From NCBI RefSeq assembly GCF_000611645.1, contig NW_014013505.1, positions 26,811 to 38,368 on the forward strand: 11,558 nucleotides of DNA, in the 5' to 3' direction. Source of the DNA: Monoraphidium neglectum (Eukaryota > Chlorophyta > Chlorophyceae > Sphaeropleales > Selenastraceae). This document shows positions 1 through 7,581 of the stretch, piece by piece. The translations under genes and the position numbers were made by a program. The notes under the pieces are model-generated. The model did no database searches. It had not been told where the DNA came from and was given only the letters and a program-made list of their open reading frames with translations. How positions within the stretch are numbered: the stretch's first letter is position 1; each line of letters begins with the position of its first letter.

Positions 1-19
1 CACTTGTCCCTCCCCCCAG
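1..19 (+). other. 3' end of an intron of the transporter gene
   Basis: A pyrimidine-rich stretch ends in CCCCCCAG at 12-19, a good splice acceptor. The conserved transporter reading frame begins immediately afterwards: one base (C at 20), then AAC AAC TGG TTC CAC TAC. The methionine at 42 is therefore an internal residue and not the start of the protein. Confidence 0.75.
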
Positions 20-710
20 CAACAACTGGTTCCACTACACCATGATGGCTTGGCTGCCCACCTACTTTGTCGACACCCTCAGCGTCGACCTCATGCACGC
101 CGCACAGACCGCCCTCCTCCCGCCTCTCGCCGGCATCGCCGCCTCGGCCGTCGCCGGCCCCGCCTCCGACGCCCTCATCTCTCGCGGCGTCCCCGTCGCC
201 GTGACCCGCAAGGCCGCGCAGACCATCGCGTTCATGGTCCCCACGGTCTGCCTGCTGGCGGCCGCGGCGGGCGCGGACGACCTCCCGCCTGCAGCCAGCG
301 TGGCGCTCATCACTGCGGCGCTGGGCGTGTCCAGCTTCAGCCTCGCGGGGCTCTACTGCACCCACCAGGACCTCTCCACCAAGTACAGCTCCGCCCTCCT
401 CGGTCTCACCAACACGTCGGGCGCGGTGCCTGGCATCATCGGCGTCGCCGCGACCGGCATGCTGTTTGACGCAACTGGCAGCTGGGCGGCGGCGCTGTTC
501 CTGCCGACCGCCTTCTTCCTGACGACAGGCGCCGCGGTGTACGGGTTTGCGGGCAGCAACTCTGCGGAGGACTTCGATGCGCCGGGGCTGGATGCGCCGT
601 TTGACTGGGAGACGCGCATCAGGGGCGGTGTGAAGGGGGCAGTGGGCGGCGCGCTCGCGCGGCTGGGGCTGCGCTGGCCCGGCGCTGGCGTTGAGGGCAA
701 GGGGGAGTGA
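20..710 (+). CDS. Anion/phosphate transporter, PHT4/ANTR (SLC17-like) MFS family, C-terminal exon (5' partial)
   Basis: This is the C-terminal half of a major facilitator superfamily transporter of the plant PHT4/ANTR type. Members move inorganic phosphate or other organic anions across plastid, Golgi or plasma membranes. Visible marks are the helix-opening segment NWFHYTMMAWLPTYF just after the splice acceptor, the inter-helix loop ASDALISRG followed by TRKAAQTIAFMVP, the segment SSFSLAGLYCTHQDLSTKY, and the SALLGLTNTSGAVPGIIG helix. These fall in the order expected for helices 7-12 of this family. About five or six hydrophobic segments are present. The protein ends with a hydrophilic tail that contains an acidic patch (SAEDFDAP) and stops at TGA 708-710. 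The N-terminal half, the start codon and any transit peptide lie upstream of the window, so the substrate and the membrane cannot be assigned. The family call is confident; phosphate specificity is inference. Confidence 0.86.
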
Positions 711-2430
711 GGCGCAGAGGCTGTGCCTGGCTCCTTTTCCATGGACACGGCCCTGGCGCACACCGCACTGGCAGTTGGGCCAGGGAGGTCTTGGGTTGTT
801 GGGGGCAAAGCACGCATAGCCACGGCAGCTGGCCTGGCATTCAGGCGCTGTGGCGGTGCACTTTGCTCTTGGTGCTGATCTGTACCTGGGCACGCAGGGG
901 GCTATTTGCAGGGGTCTGGGGGCTTTACCGGGGCCTGTCGTCCTGGTTGGCTCGCTTGGGGCAGGCATGGGCTTCTGTCCATGTGTACAAGCTCTCGTGC
1001 CTGCAGCCCTCTTGTGAGGTGCTGCGCGCCCTCCCTTTTTGGGCGAAGTCCCGCGAACCGGAAGAAAAAAACCAACGGTAGTGACAGGATTGCGCTGGCC
1101 GGGGGGTGGAGCCGCTGCTACAGCGGGGCGCCACCGCACATACACGAGGGGCGCGCACTGGCGCGGCGTGCCCGCTGCCGCCCTCCCGCGTGTGTTTGTG
1201 AGCGTCCCATTCTATCGGCCTGGCTCCTTTGCGGTGTGCGAAGCAACTTGGTACCAGCCTGTGCGTGCGCTGTGCGCTGTGCCTGATGTTGTCCCATGCG
1301 GCGCGGCCCCCCTGTGCTGCGGCCACTCGTTTCTGTGTCCGCATGCGTCGTGTGTTTTCCTGGGCACGCCACCCCTGCACCTACAAGCACAATGAAAGGA
1401 GGCCTGAGTCAAGCTGACGCCTGCTTTGCGTTGTTGGCTGTCTCTGTCCGAACACAACGCGCTGGAAACAAGGCGCCGGCCCGGCCACAGCTTTGCATTG
1501 GCCCCCTTGTATGCACTAGTCACGCAGCATGGGCGTTGCCCAATTTCCGCATGCCAGGCAGGACAAGAAAGAGTGTGACGCGCACCCGCATCAGGCAACA
1601 TTTGCGCGGCCTGCCGCGGCCCTGCCATGCTGGACACTGCCAAGGCGGTGTGCCGCACAGCAGTACGACGCCTCGCGGCCGCAACTCGCCTGTAGCGCTC
1701 AGGACGGGTGCTTACAAGTGGGATGAACATTCTACGCTCACCACCCCGCCCCCGTGGCAGGGTTTGGGTGTGGATGCGGTGCTCTGTGGAGGATTTTACC
1801 CTTGGTTCTTGATTTCCTCTCAGCCTGTTTGTGCCTGAAAATTGACGCCGTTGCTGAGGCGATGCTTCTGTAGCGGATCTGTTGTGTACTTTCCCCGCCA
1901 GGTGGCACGCGTTGCCCTGCGCCCCCTGCGGCGCCGGCTTCCGTGGCGCTTTGTGTCGGCCGGGGGCTTGCCTCTTCCTTGCGGGCCAGGCGGGGCCGCC
2001 GCCGAAATGTGCGCGCCGCCAGGTCACTCTTCATCAACCACACGGCTGTCACGGGCCTGCGTGCCCACGCGCCGCCCGCCCGCCTGCCGAGCGCCAAGGC
2101 GTGGGCAGGGGTGGTGCGTGGTGCGTGCGGCCGTCCGCTTGCATGCACAAATGCAGCGATTTACACACCGCAGTTGCAGTGCTGACGTGTTGCGCATGCT
2201 CCCTCTGGCACAGCCACATTCAACACCTAAAACAACCATATCATATTCACACACAGGACGGCTGTGGGGCATGGGGTGTGCCGTGTACTTTGACGTTGCG
2301 GCGCCAGGGCCCACGTTAGGGCAGCCGCGCTGCACGCTCACGTCACTGATCACTGTGCGTGCCTTTGCCCACTGACCATAGGATGTGTGCTCACCCTGAG
2401 TTTTGCTGAGCCGTGATCGTGTTGAGTTCG

Positions 2431-2435
2431 TGTAA
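2431..2435 (+). terminator. Candidate polyadenylation signal (TGTAA) for the transporter gene
   Basis: TGTAA is the usual polyadenylation signal in volvocine and related green algae. This is the first + strand copy after the transporter stop at 710, which would imply a 3' UTR of about 1.7 kb. A five-base motif is expected by chance every 1-1.5 kb, so the assignment is weak. A variant signal closer to the stop is equally possible. Confidence 0.25.
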
Positions 2436-3000
2436 CCCGAATTTCTTCCTGCAGCGCTGAGCTCTCTCCCTCCCCCCCGCAACCCCAGCAGTCACAGTTG
2501 ACGTGCCTGCGGGAATGCAGTACACGTCGGACACGGTTTGATGGCACCTTGCGTTATCCCTGCTTCGGGCTTGAACAGGCCCAGGAACAGTGTTGTCGCA
2601 GCCCCTCGGAGCCAGAGAGCAGAAAACGGATCACAAGGCCTCAGTTGGTGACAGGTCATTTCATGGTGGGTTCCAGGATGGTCAGGTGTTGCAGTGGCAA
2701 GGCCCTCTGCCCTCCTACAGGTACGCAACCAAATGGGCTCAATAAATGTAGTGTGCGAATGATGGTGGCAGCTGGGTGACCGACTTGGGTCCACTCGTTC
2801 ACACCAACAGCTCCCTGACAGGTGCAGGAAGTGAGCTTGGCTCGGCCTGTGGTGGGCAATGCTAGGGTATCAGCGATGAGTGGTGAGCTGGAGGTCTGCT
2901 ATAGATATGTTTGGTACTGTATTCGACCATCCTGGAATCCATCTCAGGTCCTGGATCACGTAGCAACGCGCCGCGGGGCTCACAGCAACCCAACCGGACA

Positions 3001-3042
3001 TCTATACCATAAACTCAGCGAATTAACAAGTTAAAACTTATC
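3001..3042 (+). promoter_or_regulatory. AT-rich patch with TATA-like element upstream of the unknown gene
   Basis: In otherwise GC-rich DNA this patch contains TATACCATAAA (3003-3013), followed by an A/T-rich run with a short inverted repeat (AAGTT-AA-AACTT). It lies about 80-120 bp before the proposed ATG at 3123, a sensible distance for a core promoter with a short 5' UTR. It supports the choice of the 3123 start but is not proof of a promoter. Confidence 0.3.
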
Positions 3043-3122
3043 ACCCAAGCGAGAGGGGGCCACGCCCCGGCTCACGACAACAACAGTTGTGCAGCGGCTG
3101 CCGTTGACTGCAACTCACTGCG

Positions 3123-6100
3123 ATGGGCGCATCCGTCTTCTCCCCCTGGACACAGCTGCCAGGGTCAAGCCGCCCGTGCTACTGGGGCCGCTCACGGCGT
3201 GTTGTCAGGGTGGGTACATGAGACTCGTTTTTGTGCACACATGCCAACAAGCTTGGGTTCATGTTTGGGTGCATCTGTCGATGCGTGGGTGGGCGAGTGC
3301 ATGAGTGCAGACTCACCGATGCCCTCATATGGATGCGTGTCTACTAATCCGTACTGCAGTACGGCCCCTCCCTCACTGCACGCAGTCAACACCAAACCTT
3401 TGTTGACATCTCTCAGGTGGCGGCCTCGTACAGCCGTGGCGTCTACTTCCCGCATCACAAGCGCACCACCAGGTCGCTGCCACCCTCATCGCGGGGAACG
3501 GCACAGCCTGCACCACAGCCGGATTTATTGCGGACAATTGCTGACGGCAACCACGCATCAGCGGGGCACCAGCAGAAGCAGCAGCAGGGCCCACACCAGC
3601 AGAATGGACCGGAACAGCAGCAGCGCCTGACCTGGAGCGGTGCGTCGACAGCTTGGAAAAGCAGCGAGCAGGTTGACTGCGATACCAATCGCTGCGCGGT
3701 GTGGGGCAGCTCGCAAGTAACGTCACCAGGCAAGGTCGATGTTGACAGCGGCGGCAAGACGGGCGCACCCGTGGACCCTGCAGGGCCGCGGTTGCCTGCG
3801 AGGCAGGGACCAGTTGGCTGGCTGGGGCGGATGATGAATATGCGGCGCGCGGCAGCTGCGCAGGTGGTGGTCCGTCCCCTTTGCAGCGAAGCCCACACCC
3901 CTCATGCAGCCGGTGGCCCTGCCCTGCACCTCGCGCGGCAGCACCTGCACCTGGTCCTGTTCATGGCTGGCACGGCCTGGGGCGTAGGATGGCACGTGCT
4001 CGCGCCTCGGCAGGCTTTGACCTGCAGTGCTGCGGCTACCGACAATCATCCCTCACAGCAGCTGCACGGCCGCATGGCCGATCTCAGCACCGCGCTGTAT
4101 GGGGGTGCGGCCAAGGTGCGGCAGCAGAGCGCTGATGCAGCTGCTCCTGCGGCCACGCCGCACGACATCAGCACAGCCCCACTGCTCTCCACGGCAGCAG
4201 TCGTCCAAGAGCAGCAGCAAGCTTGCGGCAGCAGCAGGGGCAGCGATGGCGAGATGGCAGAGCCGTATGATGTCGATGCACTGACGCCGCTGCACTCGGT
4301 GGGCGGGCCTCCGGACACCGCGGCGGGCGCTGCATCTAGGAGGCTGCACATTCGCCCTGCAGAGGCCTCCAGGGAGGCGCAGTGCCCTGCGGCACACGCC
4401 GTGGATGGTGCAGGAGTTTTGAGCCGTGGGCTGCAAATTTTGCAGAAGCCAATGCAACTGTGCGGTTCCCTGGTAGCGGTGAGTCAGGCTGCGGCTTGGT
4501 GGTCTGGTGGTGCGGTTGCTGCTGTTGATGCTGTTGTTATTGCTGCTGTTGATGCTGTTGCTTCTGTTGCTGACTTTACCACTGTTGATGTTGCTGTTGT
4601 TGTTGCTGCTGCTGCTGTGGTGGCGGCTGCTGTTGGTGCTGCTGCCCAGCGTCCGTGACCACCTCCTGCCCCTTCTAGGCGCCCCGCACTGGCGTGATGT
4701 TGCCAGCCGGTGCGGGCGTGATGCTGCTGGGCGTGATGTTGCTGCAGCGTTGCGGTGCCCTGGGCGTGGCGGCTGCAGCGCAGAGTGCGTGCCGCCAGGC
4801 GGAGCAACAGAGGCGTGCTGAAGACCTTGCAGGCGTGCGCAACGTGAGCAGGCCGGCAGGTGTACGTAGTGTGTGAGTTGCAATCCACCTGTTTGCAGAC
4901 TGTGTGCAAACATGTCGCCTTCCCTGCTTCCCTTCTTCCCTTCCCCTCCGCTCAACAGCCAATCAGCAAGCTGTCCTTGCCGCGCACTTGATTGGCGCCT
5001 TGCAGCGCATCCGCGGCGCGCTGAGCGCGTCCGAACCGACACGGGACACACGTCAGAGCCGCACAGCGCTGGTGGATACAACCGAGCTTGCGGGGTTGGT
5101 GCTGCCAGGCGGCAACACGCGGCCTTGGGTGGCAGGTGAGGGCCAGCACAGCCGAGGCGACAAGAGCCATGGAAGGGAGAACCAAGGCGGCGAGGAGGGC
5201 GAGCAGGGCGGCGAGCCGGCCGCTTCCTGGGTGCACGACAGCGGAGGCACGTGGCGGCGCGCTGAAGGCCCGAGGGCAGCGGCGTTGGGCAGCGGCTTGG
5301 GCGGCGGCACGCGGCGGGGTGGGGCTGAGGACGAGGCGTTGACGCGGTTCCGCGCTTTTGTGCGGTCAAGCGGCTTGGAAGACCTGCTGGAGGCGGGGGA
5401 CGGCCGCGTGTGGGACGCGGCGCGGAGTTGCAGGGACGCACCCAAGGTGGGAACAAGGGGGCATTGCACGCAGCGGGAGGGAGGGACCTCGAGTGCAGGA
5501 TGCCCCACATGCTCTGTGCTGCTGACGGTAGCACCTTGTCGCAGCGTGGTCGTCCTCGGCCCTGTAGCCATTCCCAGCCCAGCCCTGCAAATCACCGTAA
5601 CAGACTAGAAGGGAAACATGCGCTGCTGAGGTGCTGACCTTGAAATTAACCCCCCATCGCAAACCGTGCACGTGCCCACCACCCTCAGGCCAGCCGCGCC
5701 ACAGTAGACAGCGCGACCAGGGCCTTCCGCGCTGTGGGCCCCTCTGGCGCCGCGGAGCTGGAGGCCGACAGGGCGGACGCGCAGCGCCAGCTGGAGGCAC
5801 AGATGGAGGAGCTGGCGCGCATCAGCAGCGGCGGCGCGAAGATGGGACGCGCGGCGCGCGAAGCTGCAAAACGGCAGGCGGGAGAACGGGCCCCTTCAAA
5901 CCCGGTATCTGCGGCGAAGGTGGAGGGCGTGAGAGGCGGGCGACAACGCGGCGGTGGCGGCGGCGGCAACCCGTTCGGCTTGAGCTCAGAGGAGCGCGCA
6001 CGGTGGGAGGCTGACGACCACCTCTACTCTGACCCTGGCGAACGTCTCCAGCATGGCAAGGGGCGTGCCAAGGCCTCCGCCGTTACCAAACCGCCGCTGC

Positions 6101-6225
6101 AGCCCTGGCTGCAAGAGCGCAGACATGCAGGTCGCACTTCCTGGGCGGCAGGCTGCAACACTGACGCAGCTGATGACCTGCCTCCACCAGATGGTACCAT
6201 CGAAGGCGGCACGCAGCTGCAGTAG
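3123..6225 (+). CDS. Unknown 784-residue protein, probably organelle-targeted, with hydrophobic segments (five exons)
   Basis: I do not recognise this gene. Proposed exons are 3123-3209, 3417-4478, 4679-4859, 4959-5446 and 5689-6225. Each junction has GT...AG ends and the phases match (0, 0, 1, 0), giving 785 codons. Donors include GTGGGT, GTGAGT, GTGTAC and GTGGGA. The N-terminus begins MGASVFSPWTQLPG and holds nine Arg, one Lys and many Ser but no Asp or Glu through residue 64, with VRVAAS across the first junction. This is typical of a plastid or mitochondrial presequence. A Gln-rich stretch follows (about 75-95). Residues about 208-226 form a hydrophobic, probably membrane-spanning segment (LVLFMAGTAWGVGWHV). 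Exon 3 adds a second hydrophobic segment (about 388-406) built from three GVML units. Residues 445-606 contain a polar Gly/Glu-rich linker and then a folded-looking part (FRAFVRSSGLEDLLEAG). Exon 5 has a short charged helix or coiled coil (627-651), a Gly run, and NPFGLSSEERARWEADDHLY. The exon 3 donor could instead be 4866, in the same phase. Position 5136 (GTGAGG) could be a further in-phase donor that shortens the linker. That the locus is a real gene is fairly sure; function is unknown. Confidence 0.62.
4501..4648. repeat. Imperfect TTG/CTG trinucleotide tract inside intron 2 of the unknown gene
   Basis: About 150 bp are almost entirely made of TTG, CTG, GTT and GAT triplets in one register (AAC/CAG/CAA on the other strand). 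The tract fills most of the intron 4479-4678, whose donor is GTGAGT and whose acceptor is CCCCTTCTAG. It produces long spurious poly-Leu, poly-Ala/Val and poly-Asn/Ser frames in different readings. It is most simply a triplet microsatellite expanded within an intron. Confidence 0.8.
4691..4741 (+). repeat. Three-copy GGCGTGATG(T/C)TG repeat within exon 3
   Basis: Copies lie at 4691-4702, 4715-4726 and 4730-4741 and differ only at one T/C. In the coding frame each copy encodes Gly-Val-Met-Leu, so the repeat builds much of the second hydrophobic segment of the unknown protein. Confidence 0.75.
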
Positions 6226-6265
6226 CAGCAGCACCAGCACCAGCACCACCAGCAGCAGCAGCAGC
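6226..6265. repeat. CAG/CAC microsatellite directly after the stop codon
   Basis: Thirteen triplets of CAG or CAC run directly from the TAG stop at 6223-6225, and CAG also precedes the stop. Read in the frame of the unknown gene they would encode a Gln/His run. The tract is the start of the 3' UTR if the TAG is used. Confidence 0.85.
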
Positions 6266-7454
6266 CTTTGGATGAGGATGGACGGAGGGTCAAATGCGAC
6301 TGCCCTGCGCGTACATCTGCCCGGCTCGAGGCAGCTCTGGCGTCCAACACATCACATGACTGGTAGCTGCCATGTCAGGACTTTGCAGTGTGAGGCGCTG
6401 TGGCTGGGACCGCAGTGCAGGATGCTTGCGCACTTGCAGCAGCAGAGGCAGCAGTTGCACGGCCAGCTGGGCATGAGGCGGCAGTGGCGGCAAGGGCGTG
6501 GCCGTCATGCGCGCGGCAGCGCACTTCTTGCGGGCGGCCCCTGCTACACGGGTGCGATCGGCACTCGGCGCGCCAGGGCTGCCCTTTCGTATCAGAGTAG
6601 AGCTTCTCCAAGGACGGGAGGGACGGACACACCAGCATGGAGTTTGCAGCCAGGGACGCAACATCAAGTGGCTTCAGGGTGACTGCTTGGCCTCATTCTT
6701 CATCTGGAACAGTGTGGAGGGGCCACAACCTCTCGACACCCCATTATGGCTCAAATTCAAACTTCAACACTCCTTTGTTATGGTTGTGGAATCGCCTGCA
6801 CCACGCTGCTGCACAGCTGACTCAGGTCGGCGAGTACATCGAAGTGGCCTGCTTGTGCGCATGGCGGCTAGCCAGCGCCAGTTCACATGCAACATGCTCG
6901 GAGATTGTCACATATCGGTTTCACTTTGTTTCTGCTGGATTTCTGCATTCCATAGGAGAGCGCTAGATGGAAAATTCTGTGCAAATGCGCACGAGCACAC
7001 GCGTGTCCCCACACGCTTGCGCGCAAGCACGCGCACACACGCGTGCACATGCACAAACACTCACACACGCGCGCGCGCGCACGTGTGACGTCGAACAAGA
7101 GATACTGAGCCGTTGCGCTCTCATGCTTGCTTTCAACGGCACCCCAAGGGATTCCCTCCTGCGCTTGGCTACACGCGCGATTGACAGCACAGCGCTCCAG
7201 AGCAAAGCATTATGACCGACCTGGCGCTGCCTGCTAACTCACCAACCTGATGGCCGCACTCTGCAGACGGTGGTCAGGAGTGCACTGACACACGTATTTT
7301 GACAACCTGATGATCTGTACTGGTTCAATCTGCAGCCGCCACAGTGGCGCGGCTCATCAAGTGTTTGCATGCCACTTCATGTAGGCTGTGCGGCTGCCTC
7401 GATGCAAGCCTGCTGGCACTTTGGCAATGCTTGCCTCCCTGTCAAAAAAACCGC
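6266..7454. other. Probable 3' UTR and convergent intergenic DNA, no gene seen
   Basis: The unknown gene (+) and the YIPF5-like gene (-) converge here. Open frames exist on both strands, the longest at 6498-7088 (+), but none has a recognisable motif, and their translations (for example Thr/His/Arg runs from the CA-rich tract) look non-coding. The section 6640-6960 is less GC-rich than its surroundings. No RNA gene was recognised. Confidence 0.5.
6989..7086. repeat. Alternating purine-pyrimidine (CA/CG) low-complexity tract, Z-DNA-prone
   Basis: Roughly 100 bp consist mostly of CA, CG and TG dinucleotides, ending in a (CG)n run at 7069-7080 followed by CACGTGTGACGT. Within it lies a perfect 14-bp palindrome, GCTTGCGCGCAAGC, at 7015-7028. 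Such alternation favours left-handed Z-DNA under negative supercoiling. The tract lies between two converging genes. Confidence 0.7.
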
Positions 7455-7459
7455 TGTAA
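7455..7459 (+). terminator. Candidate polyadenylation signal (TGTAA) for the unknown + strand gene
   Basis: This is the first + strand TGTAA after the stop at 6225, giving a 3' UTR of about 1.2 kb. It sits in an A-rich patch (GTCAAAAAAACCGCTGTAAC). It is placed just before the end of the converging YIPF5-like gene, where a terminator would be expected. Confidence 0.4.
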
Positions 7460-7467
7460 CACAAAAA

Positions 7468-7472
7468 TTACA
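7468..7472 (-). terminator. Candidate polyadenylation signal (TGTAA) for the YIPF5-like gene
   Basis: TTACA on the + strand reads TGTAA on the - strand, 110 bp after the YIPF5-like stop (7582-7584). That is an ordinary distance for an algal 3' UTR. It lies only 8 bp from the opposed TGTAA of the converging gene, so the two transcripts would end within a few tens of bases of each other or overlap slightly. Confidence 0.5.
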
Positions 7473-7581
7473 AGTGCCTCAAAATGGTGTCACATCCGGC
7501 ACTCAACAGGTCAAGACAGCAGCAGCTCGTGGTCGTTGGCCACTGGGGTGAGTATCTAAGCTAATACGGGGCTGTGCTGGC

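Larger units (their letters stand above)
711..3122. other. Gene-free stretch: probable long 3' UTR, then intergenic and promoter DNA
   Basis: No reading frame here has a recognisable motif or joins to a neighbour through consistent splice phases. Many frames are open for 60-270 codons, which is common in DNA this GC-rich, and their translations are Arg/Cys/Trp-heavy. The first part is rich in G and T on the transporter strand, as long algal 3' UTRs often are. The first + strand TGTAA after the transporter stop is at 2431-2435. An AATAAA occurs at 2741-2746. On the other strand TGTAA (read as TTACA) occurs at 1712-1716 and 2161-2165, with no gene that they would serve. The last about 120 bp are AT-richer and probably belong to the promoter of the next gene. 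Confidence 0.5.

Noticed and set aside
1212..2027. 271-codon open frame on the - strand in the gene-free region
   Set aside because: Arg/His/Ala-heavy composition, no motif, no membrane or fold signature, and no neighbouring exon to join. It fits chance openness in GC-rich DNA.
4501..4648. Repeat tracts considered as a CRISPR array or satellite with spacers
   Set aside because: The units are uninterrupted trinucleotides with no spacer structure, and the genome is eukaryotic with spliced genes.
4053..5534. The longest open frame in the window, 493 codons on the - strand
   Set aside because: It lies opposite three phase-consistent exons. Its translation is Arg/Pro/Ser/Cys-rich with a long Asn/Ser run that comes only from the intronic TTG repeat. 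It is an antisense shadow.
6223..6225. TAG read as glutamine, as in some ulvophycean algae
   Set aside because: The YIPF5-like gene ends with TAG precisely at the conserved family C-terminus, so TAG works as a stop in this genome.
6498..7088. 196-codon + strand frame after the unknown gene
   Set aside because: The last third is a Thr/His/Arg run translated from the CA/CG microsatellite, and the rest has no recognisable motif or splice link.
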